NCBI RefSeq assembly: GCF_947497005.1
Contig: NZ_CANMFF010000013.1
Coordinates: 62,001 to 126,000, forward strand
Direction: 5' to 3'
DNA: 64,000 nucleotides
Source: an uncultured Ruegeria sp.
Lineage (GTDB): Bacteria > Pseudomonadota > Alphaproteobacteria > Rhodobacterales > Rhodobacteraceae
Both the position numbers and the translations under genes were made by a program. The notes under the pieces are model-generated. The model did not search any database. It was not told the DNA's origin and saw only the letters and a program-made list of their open reading frames with translations. Shown in pieces: positions 53,919-62,469 of the stretch. Each line of letters starts with the position of its first letter. Position 1 is the stretch's first letter.

Positions 53919-54506
53919 TCAGGAATCTGCAGTCTCGTTTCGGGGATGCCACTGTCTCGCCACCGCGTCACAAATCTTCAGACAGTCCACCGCGCGCGCC
54001 GCGATCTGCTCCACGATTTCGGTCATGTTGTTTGGTTTCAGATAGAAGGCTGGCACAGGTGGCAGGATGATGGCGCCCATTTCCGCAGCTGCTGTCATAT
54101 TGCGTAGATGAGCCAATGTCAGCGGTGCTTCGCGCGCCAGCAGAACCAAGGGCCGTCTTTCCTTGAGTTGGACGCCGGCCGCTCGGGTCAGCAGGTTATC
54201 GTCCAGACCATGCGCAATTGCAGCCAGCGAGCGCATGGAACAGGGCGCGATAATCATCCCGGATATCGGCACCGAACCGGACGCGATACTGGCCCCTATA
54301 TCCGCGGTCGCGTGATGACGGGTCACCAACTGCCGCAATTCACCCAGAGCATCCAGGCCGCATTCCTGCCCAAGTGTCAAAGTGGCGGCCGGGCTGACCA
54401 CAAGGTCGGTCTCGATATCCGCCGACGCCAGCCGTCGTGCCACTGCAAGGCTCAATGCCGCGCCAGAAGCACCTGATACGCCCAATACAACACGGGTTCT
54501 TGTCAT
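53919..54506 (-). CDS. ubiX: flavin prenyltransferase (UbiX family)
   Basis: A 195-residue Rossmann-type protein. It opens with RVVLGVSGASGAALSLAVARRL, the FMN-binding UbiX motif, and has SGSVPISGMIIAPCSMRSLAAIAHGL and PLVLLAREAPLTLAHLRNM, all characteristic. UbiX attaches a dimethylallyl group to FMN to make the prenylated FMN that UbiD needs. It overlaps ubiD by four bases (ATGA), so the pair is translated together. With the ubiTUV genes next door, a role in ubiquinone synthesis is likely. Confidence 0.92.
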   Translation of the reverse strand: MTRTRVVLGVSGASGAALSLAVARRLASADIETDLVVSPAATLTLGQECGLDALGELRQLVTRHHATADIGASIASGSVPISGMIIAPCSMRSLAAIAHGLDDNLLTRAAGVQLKERRPLVLLAREAPLTLAHLRNMTAAAEMGAIILPPVPAFYLKPNNMTEIVEQIAARAVDCLKICDAVARQWHPRNETADS

Positions 54507-56047
54507 GCTCTCAACTCCGGCATCAATCTGTTTACAAGGTCCTCCGCGAAAGCGTGATCGGCATTTGTTTCGCGCATGACGATCCCCCATTCTCGCAGCG
54601 TTTCGCTGCCTATCTTTGTCGTTGCATCGATACCGATCTTGCCGGCCAGACCGGGTTCGGGTGAGGCAAAATCCAGATAGTCCATAGGCGTTCTGTCAAG
54701 AGCCATCACATCGCGACCCGGGTCCATGCGCGTGGCAAGCGCCCAGGCGACGTCATCCCAGTTTCGGGGGTCGATATCGGCATCGACTGCAACGATCATC
54801 TTCGTATAGCTGAATTGCGGCAGCATCCCCCACAGGGCCATCATCACACGTCGGGCCTGCCCTGGATATCGTTTGTCGATGGCGACGATAGCGATGCGAT
54901 AAGAACAGGCGGCAGGTGGCAGCCAGAGATCGTGAATTTCGGGAATTTGCGCCCGAATGGTTGGCAGTGCCAGACGATTGAACACCTCTCCAATAATGGA
55001 GGGTTCGTCTGGTGGACGTCCGGTATAGGTCGACAAGTACAAAGGCGCCTCGCGATGGGTTATAGCAGTGACATGCATCACCGGAAAAGGCTCGGCGGGA
55101 TTGTAATACCCGGTGTGATCCCCAAAAGGCCCTTCAGGAGCTGTCTCGCTCGGCGAGGCCCAGCCTTCCAAGACGAATTCGGCATCTGCGGGAACCAGCA
55201 AGGGGACGGATTTAGCGGGACTCAAGCGCGGCCGGTTCTGGTTCAGGGCACCGGCAAACGCTAGTTCGGAAACGGTTTCAGGCAGGGGCAGAGCTGCCGA
55301 CAACAACGTTGCAGGATCCGCACCCAGAACAATTGCGACCGGCATCTTTTCGTTGCGCTGCGCCCAACTACGATGATGAGCGGCCCCGCCGCGATGAGGT
55401 AGCCAGCGCATGATCAGACGGTTTCGATCCAGCACCTGTACGCGATAGACCCCGGCATTGTAGGCCTGTGCCGCGTCGGGTTCGCTGCCATGGGGCCGGG
55501 TGATGACAACTGGCCAAGTGATCAACGGCCCTGCATCTTGAGGCCAGTGTGTCTGGATCGGCAGCCTAGAGAGGTCGACGTCAGTTCCGCTATGGCAAAC
55601 ATGCTGGGAGGTGGCCGTCTTGACCAGCTTCGGTCGGGTAGACAATGCCGCCTTCAACATCGGCCATCGGGACAACGCTTCCCTCAATCCGCTCGGGGGC
55701 GTCGGCGTCCGCAGCGCGGCCAAAAAAGCACCCAGATCGTCCAACTCGTCGGGTGAAACGCCCAGCCCGGCAGCAACACGTTCTGTGGTTCCAAATAGAT
55801 TTACGACAACCGGGATATCAAACCGACCAACGAATGCACCTGTCGGCTGGTCGAACTGCAACACCGGGCCTGTAGCTTCCAGCACAGCGCGGTGGACGGC
55901 TGTCATTTGGTGGCACACCGAAACCGGATCAGGAATGCGCCTGAACTGTCCTGTTTCTTCACACCATTTCAGAAAATGTCGAAGGCTGGGATATTGCGGC
56001 AGGGTGCGAATGGCTTTGCTCCGGCGGTGGTGCTCATCCTCTAGCAA
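54503..56047 (-). CDS. ubiD: UbiD family decarboxylase (4-hydroxy-3-polyprenylbenzoate decarboxylase type)
   Basis: A 514-residue UbiD protein. The N-terminus YPSLRHFLKWCEETGQFRRI aligns with the usual UbiD opening; EAPEGPFGDHTGYYNP and LYLSTYTGRPPDEPSIIGEV are the conserved prFMN and metal-binding parts; and PQFSYTKMIVAVDADIDPRNWDDVAWA follows. UbiD removes the carboxyl group of the polyprenyl-hydroxybenzoate ring in ubiquinone synthesis. The only start codon in frame before the conserved region is TTG 56047, without a clear ribosome site, so the start is uncertain. It is encoded with ubiX and divergent from ubiT. Confidence 0.9.
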   Translation of the reverse strand: MLEDEHHRRSKAIRTLPQYPSLRHFLKWCEETGQFRRIPDPVSVCHQMTAVHRAVLEATGPVLQFDQPTGAFVGRFDIPVVVNLFGTTERVAAGLGVSPDELDDLGAFLAALRTPTPPSGLREALSRWPMLKAALSTRPKLVKTATSQHVCHSGTDVDLSRLPIQTHWPQDAGPLITWPVVITRPHGSEPDAAQAYNAGVYRVQVLDRNRLIMRWLPHRGGAAHHRSWAQRNEKMPVAIVLGADPATLLSAALPLPETVSELAFAGALNQNRPRLSPAKSVPLLVPADAEFVLEGWASPSETAPEGPFGDHTGYYNPAEPFPVMHVTAITHREAPLYLSTYTGRPPDEPSIIGEVFNRLALPTIRAQIPEIHDLWLPPAACSYRIAIVAIDKRYPGQARRVMMALWGMLPQFSYTKMIVAVDADIDPRNWDDVAWALATRMDPGRDVMALDRTPMDYLDFASPEPGLAGKIGIDATTKIGSETLREWGIVMRETNADHAFAEDLVNRLMPELRA

Positions 56048-56065
56048 CGAAAGGGGCGGGTCGAA

Positions 56066-56079
56066 TTGACAACCGTCAA
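56066..56079. promoter_or_regulatory. FNR/CRP-type palindrome between ubiD and ubiT
   Basis: TTGAC, four bases, GTCAA is a perfect inverted repeat of the FNR/Dnr form (consensus TTGAT-N4-ATCAA). If it activates from -41.5 toward ubiT, transcription would begin near 56114, before the TTG start at 56149. In the other direction the start would fall inside ubiD, so activation of ubiTUV-nnrS is the better reading. Confidence 0.65.
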
Positions 56080-56148
56080 GTCTTTGATGCCGGGGCGGCT
56101 TTAGGAATGCCCCACCGGTTCACTTTATTGAGACAGCAGGAGGTCTGT

Positions 56149-56691
56149 TTGTCCGATCCCCAAAACCCGATACCGCAATGCCCAGTCGTTATGGCAACCG
56201 CCCTGCGGTTTGTTCCGCTTGCACCTTTGTCAGTATCACTGACGGCGTTTTCAAGGAAGATAACCCGGAAGCACCCGGACCTGTTCAACCGGCTCGGTGA
56301 ATACAGCCGGGTCGCGTTTGTGCTCGACCCAACGGATCTACCGGTTGTCGTTCTCCTCGAACCGAATGGTGGTGCGCCGAGGATAAGGCTGTGTCGTAGG
56401 CGCGTGGCAGGGGCTGCGCGAATCTCCGGTCCGCTGGCCGCGCTGCTGGGGCTGGTTCATGGTGCGTTTGACGGCGATGCCCTGTTTTTCTCGCGCGATC
56501 TGGTGATCGAAGGTGACACAGCCGCGGCTCTGGCCCTGCGCAACGCAATCGATGACGCGGAGTTGGATCTTGCGCACGAAGCGGCAGCGCTTTCCGGCCC
56601 GCTTGCACGACCTTTCGAGCAGCTCATCGCGTTTGTCGAACTCCGAACCGGCCTATGTCTGACCCGGCCCGAGGACGCAGTCCAATGGTAA
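56149..56691 (+). CDS. ubiT: SCP2-domain ubiquinone accessory factor UbiT (anaerobic)
   Basis: A 180-residue SCP2 lipid-carrier protein, matching UbiT (YhbT). FDGDALFFSRDLVIEGDTAAALALRNAIDDAEL closely follows E. coli UbiT (DTLFFQRRLVIEGDTELGLYVKN, from memory). UbiT is needed for oxygen-independent ubiquinone synthesis and probably binds the lipid intermediates. The TTG at 56149 is chosen because AGGAGG lies five bases upstream and it stays downstream of the start site predicted from the FNR-type box; an ATG at 56107 has no useful ribosome site. It overlaps ubiU. Confidence 0.87.
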   Translation: MSDPQNPIPQCPVVMATALRFVPLAPLSVSLTAFSRKITRKHPDLFNRLGEYSRVAFVLDPTDLPVVVLLEPNGGAPRIRLCRRRVAGAARISGPLAALLGLVHGAFDGDALFFSRDLVIEGDTAAALALRNAIDDAELDLAHEAAALSGPLARPFEQLIAFVELRTGLCLTRPEDAVQW

Positions 56692-57668
56692 TGGAAATCG
56701 TTTGCCCGGCAGGAACGCCTGCCGCCCTGCGTGCGGCTGTCAAAGCCGGGGCGCATACCGTCTATTGCGGGTTCAATGATGAAACCAATGCGCGCAACTT
56801 TCCCGGTCTAAATTTCGACCGGGCAGAAATGCGGGCGGGAATTGCGTTCGCCCACGATCACGGAGCCAAGGTGTTGGTTGCAATCAATACCTTCCCGCGA
56901 GCGGGCAGCGAGGCAATCTGGAAACGGGCAGTGGCGGACGCCGAAATCTGTGGTGCAGATGCCGTGATCCTCGCCGATTTGGGCCTGCTAGACTATGCCG
57001 CGCGCAGCCATCCCGGGTTGCGCAGGCACCTGTCCGTGCAGGCCGCGGCGGCCAATGCTGATATTATCAACTTCTATGCCGAAACCTTCGGTGTCAAACG
57101 GGTGGTCTTGCCGCGTGTACTGTCTGTGCCAGAAATTGCTGGCATCAACTCGGAAACCGAAGTCGAAACCGAAGTCTTTGTGTTCGGTGGTCTTTGTGTA
57201 ATGGCTGAAGGTCGCTGCTCACTGTCTTCTTATGCCACCGGGTTGTCCCCCAACATGAACGGCGTCTGCTCTCCTGCCAGCCATGTGGAGTACCAGAACG
57301 ATCAAGGCGCGTTGAACGCGCGCCTTGGCGGCTATCTGATCCACCATGTGGAACGGAACGAGCCTGCGCCGTATCCGACATTGTGCAAGGGATGTTTTTC
57401 CGCAGGTGAAAAGACCGGGCACCTGTTCGAAGATCCCGTCAGCCTGAATGCAGAACGACTGATCCCGCAATTGCAAAAAGCTGGTGTGACGGCCTTGAAG
57501 ATCGAAGGGCGCCAACGGTCGAAATCCTATGTTGCACAAGTCGTTCGGTATTTTCGCGCCGCTGTCGATGCGCTGGATGCAGGGCAGCCAATGCCCGAAG
57601 GAATGCTGGCGCGTTTATCCGAAGGGCAGGCCATGACTACCGGCGCTTACAAAAAGACATGGAGATAG
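56685..57668 (+). CDS. ubiU: UbiU, U32-family Fe-S protein for O2-independent ubiquinone hydroxylation
   Basis: A 327-residue U32 (YhbU) protein closely following E. coli UbiU: VYCGFNDETNARNFPGLNF, VLVAINTFPRAG, GADAVILADLGLLDYAA and KIEGRQRSKSYVAQVV. The four cysteines that hold the 4Fe-4S cluster are kept at 171, 178, 195 and 234, in GGLCVMAEGRC, GVCSPAS and TLCKGC. With UbiV it hydroxylates the quinone ring without O2. ATG 56685 has GAGGA nine bases upstream; ATG 56691 is an alternative. It overlaps the ubiT stop. Confidence 0.94.
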   Translation: MVMEIVCPAGTPAALRAAVKAGAHTVYCGFNDETNARNFPGLNFDRAEMRAGIAFAHDHGAKVLVAINTFPRAGSEAIWKRAVADAEICGADAVILADLGLLDYAARSHPGLRRHLSVQAAAANADIINFYAETFGVKRVVLPRVLSVPEIAGINSETEVETEVFVFGGLCVMAEGRCSLSSYATGLSPNMNGVCSPASHVEYQNDQGALNARLGGYLIHHVERNEPAPYPTLCKGCFSAGEKTGHLFEDPVSLNAERLIPQLQKAGVTALKIEGRQRSKSYVAQVVRYFRAAVDALDAGQPMPEGMLARLSEGQAMTTGAYKKTWR

Positions 57669-57672
57669 CAGG

Positions 57673-58590
57673 ATGGACTTGACCGTTGGCCCGAACCAGT
57701 TCTTCTGGTCTGCCGAAACCTGGGCCGCATTTTACACCGATCTGGCCCAGTCCCTCGTCGATCGCGTCGTGGTCGGAGAATTGGTCTGTTCCAAGCGTCT
57801 GCCCTTTTATCAGGATCGTATCCCTGAGACGATTTCCCGGTTGGTCGAAGCGGGTAAAGAGGTCGCACTGACAAGCCTTGCCCTGGTGACCCTGAAACGC
57901 GAGCGCAAACTGACGGCAGATCTTGCGGCTATGGGCGTTATGGTTGAGATCAACGATCTGACCGCGCTGGCGCATTTGCCTGAAAACTGCGCGTTTGCCG
58001 TTGGCCCGTTGGTCAACGTGTACAACGAAGGTACTTTGAAGTGGTTGGCCGCACAGGGTGCCCGCCGCATTTGTCTTCCGCCTGAATTGCCCATCGCGTC
58101 GGTCAAAGCGCTGACACAGGTTGCTTCGGACTTGGGCGTCGCGGTCGAAGTATGGGGGCACGGGAGATTACCGCTGGCCATTTCCGGGCGCTGCTATCAC
58201 GCGCGGTTGCATGGGCGCAGCAAAGACAATTGCCAGTTTGCCTGCGAAGACGATCCGGATGGGCTGGACGTTCTGACCGGTGATGGCAAGCCTTTTATGG
58301 CAATGAACGGGGTGCAGACCCTGTCGGACAGCTATGCCTGTACGGACCATCAGATCGATTTGCTACGGCAGGCGGGTGTCTCGGCGTTGCGCCTGTCGCC
58401 GCAATCCGACGGGTTCCTTAAACTGTGCAAGTTATATCGTCAGAGGCTCGACGGGGATCTGCCTCGGGGCGATCTGGAGCGCTCGCTGCGGACCGCTGAT
58501 CCAAATGTTCGGCTGAGCGATGGGTTTCTGACAGGTTCCCATGGCGCTGAATGGTCAGGTGAATCCGGCGCACGTTCTGCGGCTTCATGA
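57673..58590 (+). CDS. ubiV: UbiV, partner of UbiU in O2-independent ubiquinone hydroxylation
   Basis: A 305-residue U32 (YhbV) protein. The four cluster cysteines expected of UbiV are present: Cys39 in GELVCSKRLPF, and Cys174, Cys187 and Cys191 in SGRCYHARLHG and DNCQFAC. Other family text includes VEVWGHGRLPLAISGRC. It acts as a heterodimer with UbiU, probably using prephenate as oxygen donor (known from E. coli). It lies five bases after the ubiU stop and overlaps nnrS by four bases. Confidence 0.94.
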   Translation: MDLTVGPNQFFWSAETWAAFYTDLAQSLVDRVVVGELVCSKRLPFYQDRIPETISRLVEAGKEVALTSLALVTLKRERKLTADLAAMGVMVEINDLTALAHLPENCAFAVGPLVNVYNEGTLKWLAAQGARRICLPPELPIASVKALTQVASDLGVAVEVWGHGRLPLAISGRCYHARLHGRSKDNCQFACEDDPDGLDVLTGDGKPFMAMNGVQTLSDSYACTDHQIDLLRQAGVSALRLSPQSDGFLKLCKLYRQRLDGDLPRGDLERSLRTADPNVRLSDGFLTGSHGAEWSGESGARSAAS

Positions 58591-59825
58591 CCATGGCGGC
58601 GGGCAGGGCGCTTGAAGCGTTCTGGAATGCCCCTTACCGCCCGTTGTTCTTCGCTTCTTATGCCAGCGCATTATGCACGGTGGCGTGGTGGCCCCTTGGG
58701 GTTGCAGTAGGACTACCGGGCCCAGCCTGCACGCCAGAGGTTCTTTGGCACATCCATGAGCTGATCTTTGGTTTTGCCGGCGCGGCCATTGGAGGGTATC
58801 TTCTGACAGCTCTGCCGGGCTGGACCGGGAGACCTCCGGTGCAGGGGACGTCCCTGAAATGGCTTCTGGGGTTTTGGGTGTCCGCTCGGATAGCCATAGC
58901 GCTGACATGTGATTTTGTCCCTGTTCTGCCCATCGCTCTGAATGCAGGTTATTTCCTGCTACTGGCCACGATAATTGGCAGTCAGTTGTTTTCAGCCAAG
59001 GCATACCGGAAACTTTGGTTTTTATGCGCTGTCGCCGGGCTAGGCCTTTGTGAGGCAGTGTTTCTGTGGTCCTTTGGAGCCGGGCTACCGTGGGTCAATC
59101 TGAACATGGTTCACGGGATACTCACCGGACTTGTCATGCTGATGGTCAGTATCGCGATGTGCGCTATTCCGGCGTTTACGACAAACTGGATGCTTCAAAC
59201 CGGTCAGTTGAACAACCTCACACAATGCTCTGAATTCAATATATTTCTGGCTCGTGTGGGGTTGATTTCAAGCGTCTTTGCCCAACTATTTGAATGGACC
59301 ACCACCGCGAGCTTAGCGATGATCACTGCGGCCTTGGCTCTGATTTGGGAAATGCGCAAATGGCGAACCCCGCAGGTTCTTTGCAACCCTCTGCTCGCAG
59401 CGCTTCATTTGTCTTTCTTATGGCTGTCGATTGGGCTTCTGGTTACAGGGGTGTCGGGATTGGTGCCAACGCTTTATCCTACAAGTGTCGCTCTCCACGC
59501 GATTACTATCGGCGGGATGTCGGGGTTGATCATGGCCATCTCTGGCAGAGCGGCAGCCCATACGGATACAGGTGGCATGCGAGCCAACTTTGGGTTCATC
59601 ACCGGCGTTGTTCTGGTCTGGCTGGCCACCGCAATACGGTTGGCTGTGCCAATTTTCCCAGACCTTCAGGTTGAACTTGCGGCCGCAGCTGTGTGGTGCA
59701 TAGGTTGGGTGGCGTTTATCATCGGCTTCCTGCCTGCTCTGACTGGCCCGATACGCCGGCCGGTTCTTAGCGGGCAAAGATTCGTCGTTTCAAAAACCTC
59801 AAATCTCGCACTGCCGAGAGAATGA
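58587..59825 (+). CDS. nnrS: NnrS family membrane protein (NO-related)
   Basis: A 412-residue polytopic membrane protein with about 12 hydrophobic segments. It matches NnrS in its start (APYRPLFFASYASALCTVAWWPL), the heme-linked stretch HIHELIFGFAGAAIGGYLLTALPGWTGR, and HAITIGGMSGLIMAISGRAAAHT. NnrS is a heme- and copper-containing protein found with denitrification genes and linked to nitric oxide tolerance. Its ATG overlaps the ubiV stop (ATGA), so its expression is tied to oxygen-independent ubiquinone synthesis. That suggests growth on nitrate, nitrite or NO under low oxygen. Confidence 0.9.
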   Translation: MTMAAGRALEAFWNAPYRPLFFASYASALCTVAWWPLGVAVGLPGPACTPEVLWHIHELIFGFAGAAIGGYLLTALPGWTGRPPVQGTSLKWLLGFWVSARIAIALTCDFVPVLPIALNAGYFLLLATIIGSQLFSAKAYRKLWFLCAVAGLGLCEAVFLWSFGAGLPWVNLNMVHGILTGLVMLMVSIAMCAIPAFTTNWMLQTGQLNNLTQCSEFNIFLARVGLISSVFAQLFEWTTTASLAMITAALALIWEMRKWRTPQVLCNPLLAALHLSFLWLSIGLLVTGVSGLVPTLYPTSVALHAITIGGMSGLIMAISGRAAAHTDTGGMRANFGFITGVVLVWLATAIRLAVPIFPDLQVELAAAAVWCIGWVAFIIGFLPALTGPIRRPVLSGQRFVVSKTSNLALPRE

Positions 59826-59864
59826 AGAAATGCGTCTAACTCTATGTCAATACGGATTCTTATC

Positions 59865-61364
59865 CTAGTCTAACTCAAGGATGATCTTCGTAACCTCTTC
59901 GATCTCTTTGGCGAGCGGGCGATCAACATCCAATGGCGGTGAAACGTCCCGTATATGTGTTTTAACATCCCCTAGAAACGGTCCCAGTTTGCTACTTGTC
60001 TCGCGCAACTCAACTGCCTGACAGGCGACTATCAATTCGATGGCTGCCAGCGTCGATAGATGCCCGGTGATCTTGTTCAGGGCAGCCACACTGGCAGGGG
60101 AATTTGTCAGGCAATCCTCAATTCCATTTGCATTCACGCTGGGCCAGATCGGTGTTAGCTGGGCAGCATGTGCAAGTTCTGCGACCAAAGCTTCCGCGAC
60201 TTTCATGACCGGCGCGAAGCCGTTCGAGGCGCTGTTCGGTTTTGCCAGAAAACTAGGTAGACCGCTGAGTTCGGGATTCAATAGCTTGGAGACCCGGGCA
60301 AGCTGCGTCATTGCCATAGGTACGAATGACCGGTTCAAAGCCTCTGTTACGCTGGTGATTTCCGAAGAAAAATACGCGCCGCAGGACATGATCTTTTCAG
60401 CGTCTGCCAAAGCTACCGGATTATCTGTTGGGCTGTTCATTTCAGCCTCGGCGCAGTTCAATACCCGATCCAACGCGGATCGTACTGTTCCATGTATTTG
60501 GACCACGTTGCGAAAACTCAAGGGGTCCTGCAAACGCCGGGCTTGATCGGGGTCGGTAAGGGCGCCGCCCGCCAACCGCCAACGCAGGCCTTCTCCGGCA
60601 GCAATATGCGCGTCATGCGGGCTCAGGAGCAGAATTTCACGGTCCAGCGGCCCGGTATTGGCCCGGAACGCCTCCATCGACATCGCTGCAGCGGTCTGGG
60701 CGGCCTCAAAAACTTTTTCTGCTTTCGAAAACGCAAGCGCCGCCAGACCGATAACCGTGCAGGAATGATTGGCTAGCGCAAGACCGTCGCGAGGAGCGAG
60801 TTTCAGTGCGGTTATTCCCTGCGATCGCATGACATCGATGCTTTGTCCGGCCGTGCCGTCCAAGGCATACATCTCGCCCTCGCCAATCAAGGCCAGACCG
60901 ATAGTGGCGTTCAATACCAGATCTGCTGCGCCAATCGATCCCAAGGACCCCACGACCGGAACAAGCCCGGCATTCAGGCATCCAGCGATGTGCTGGGCAA
61001 CCTCGGGTCGGGCCGCACTGTGCCCCGTCAGCATTGTGTTCAGCCGAACGATCAAGCCTGCTCGAACCGCTTCGCATGGCATGGGCGGGCCAATGGCATG
61101 GGCGCGTCCTCTCAGAGTCTGGATCGAAAACTCGGTCAGGGCTTCGGCATCCAACACTTCGGTTGCCCGCGCGCCCAACCCTGTGGTCACACCATATACC
61201 GGCGTTCTCTCGGTTATGGCGCGCTCGACCAGCGCATGGGATCGGGCCATCCTATGCAGACCTTCAGCGTCTAGGGAAAGGTGCCAACCTTCGTGTGATG
61301 CGCGATCGAGGGTTTCAACCGTCATACCCGCGCCGCTAAGAGTCAGGCTTTTCACGTCACGCAT
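59865..61364 (-). CDS. histidine/phenylalanine ammonia-lyase family protein lacking the MIO triad
   Basis: A 499-residue protein of the HAL/PAL family. It keeps Tyr57 in PVYGVTTGLG, His89 in RAHAIG, LALANHS, the QDPLSFRNVVQIHG segment and the MNSPTDNP motif. The Ala-Ser-Gly triad that forms the MIO electrophile (GSVGASGDL in HAL) is absent: residues 139-149 read GSLGSIGAADL. The Tyr of QDAYS is Leu. It should therefore use another chemistry, as described for ergothionase, which releases trimethylamine from ergothioneine without ammonia. It overlaps the ornithine-cyclodeaminase-like gene by eight bases. Confidence 0.8.
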   Translation of the reverse strand: MRDVKSLTLSGAGMTVETLDRASHEGWHLSLDAEGLHRMARSHALVERAITERTPVYGVTTGLGARATEVLDAEALTEFSIQTLRGRAHAIGPPMPCEAVRAGLIVRLNTMLTGHSAARPEVAQHIAGCLNAGLVPVVGSLGSIGAADLVLNATIGLALIGEGEMYALDGTAGQSIDVMRSQGITALKLAPRDGLALANHSCTVIGLAALAFSKAEKVFEAAQTAAAMSMEAFRANTGPLDREILLLSPHDAHIAAGEGLRWRLAGGALTDPDQARRLQDPLSFRNVVQIHGTVRSALDRVLNCAEAEMNSPTDNPVALADAEKIMSCGAYFSSEITSVTEALNRSFVPMAMTQLARVSKLLNPELSGLPSFLAKPNSASNGFAPVMKVAEALVAELAHAAQLTPIWPSVNANGIEDCLTNSPASVAALNKITGHLSTLAAIELIVACQAVELRETSSKLGPFLGDVKTHIRDVSPPLDVDRPLAKEIEEVTKIILELD

Positions 61365-62364
61365 CCCGGTACAGCAGGTTCTGCACGATCCCCAAATCCC
61401 GAGCCCGCTCAAGAATTTTCGACCCCAGCGCAATATCGCTGGTGGACATGCCCCGGTGCCAGAACAGAATGGTTTCCTCGTCGCTTTCGCGGCCGGGCTT
61501 CAGACCTGCGGCGATCTCGCCGATCTCCGCATAAAACGACGTTTCGCTGACAATCCCTGCATCGATCTGCGGTCTGAGCGCGCCCAGATGACCGGCGCGC
61601 ATCTGCCCGAGGTCATCCATGACCAACTTGTCGAACCCGTCAGTGAAATTGATTGGCAGCGTGCTCATGGTCCCGTAGGGGACGACATAGGCGCCTTTCC
61701 TGACCCAAGACCGATCAAAGATGGGAGTCGGTGCGTTCAGGCGCGTCGCTTCGACCAGAATATCGGCTTTCTCCAGGCAGCTTTGCCAGTCGGTCGTGAC
61801 GATCACGTCCTTACCTAAATCCTCGCGCAATCGTTGAGCAAATGCTTCCCGGCTTTCCGGACGACGGGAGTGAACCCGGATTTCATCGAAGTCAAAAAGG
61901 TGATCCAGCAACCGTACATTCCAATATGACGTACCGCGCGCACCGACATGGCCCAGAACCTTCGGATTCTTCGGTGCAAGCCACTTGGCGCCCAACGCCG
62001 TCAGTGCCCCGGTCCGCATGTCGGTGATGCCCGCAGCATCGATAACTGCGCGTGGTGCTCCGGTGCGGGGGCAAAACAGGTTCAGCAGTGCCAGTTCCGA
62101 CGGCAAGCCCTGTTTGTAATTGTCGACGTAATCTCCGACGACCTTGACGCCCGCGTAACCCAACGGTTCAACATATCCGCGCAAAACATTGAAATGCCCG
62201 TTGAAAGCCGGATCAGGCGTGAGGTGCATCCGGGGTTCGATGACCGTCTTGTTTTGTCCGGCAGCAATCAGGGTCTGTTCGACCGCGCTCAGAATGTCAT
62301 CATTGCTCAGTGCCACCTGGTCAACTTCCGGCTGACCCAGATATTCAATCTCAATTCGTGCCAT
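61357..62364 (-). CDS. ornithine cyclodeaminase / mu-crystallin family protein
   Basis: A 335-residue NAD(P)-dependent protein of the ornithine-cyclodeaminase/mu-crystallin family. It shows GYAGVKVVGDYVDNYKQGLPS with the substrate-binding Lys, GAPRAVIDAAGITDMRTGALTALGAKWLA, and a Rossmann segment KVLGHVGARGTSYWNVRLLDHLFDFDEIRVHSRRPE. Members make proline, reduce cyclic imines or oxidise alanine-like substrates. It is first in an operon with the MIO-less lyase and divergent from a LysR regulator. It probably works on the same compound, before or after the lyase. Confidence 0.87.
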   Translation of the reverse strand: MARIEIEYLGQPEVDQVALSNDDILSAVEQTLIAAGQNKTVIEPRMHLTPDPAFNGHFNVLRGYVEPLGYAGVKVVGDYVDNYKQGLPSELALLNLFCPRTGAPRAVIDAAGITDMRTGALTALGAKWLAPKNPKVLGHVGARGTSYWNVRLLDHLFDFDEIRVHSRRPESREAFAQRLREDLGKDVIVTTDWQSCLEKADILVEATRLNAPTPIFDRSWVRKGAYVVPYGTMSTLPINFTDGFDKLVMDDLGQMRAGHLGALRPQIDAGIVSETSFYAEIGEIAAGLKPGRESDEETILFWHRGMSTSDIALGSKILERARDLGIVQNLLYRDA

Positions 62365-62432
62365 ATCCGCCGCTCCTTTTTTTACTATGATGGCGGTTCC
62401 GGGGTGCCAATACAGACCGAAAAATGTAAATC

Positions 62433-62455
62433 TTGAATCAGAATTACTGATTCAA
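62433..62455. promoter_or_regulatory. 23-base palindromic operator of the LysR regulator
   Basis: TTGAATCAG, five bases, then CTGATTCAA is a perfect nine-base inverted repeat. It lies in the 105 bases between the divergent ornithine-cyclodeaminase-like and LysR genes, 15 bases before the LysR start. It contains the T-N11-A form of LysR sites and is probably used for self-regulation and control of the neighbour operon. Confidence 0.65.
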
Positions 62456-62469
62456 AGAGGGTCATTGTG

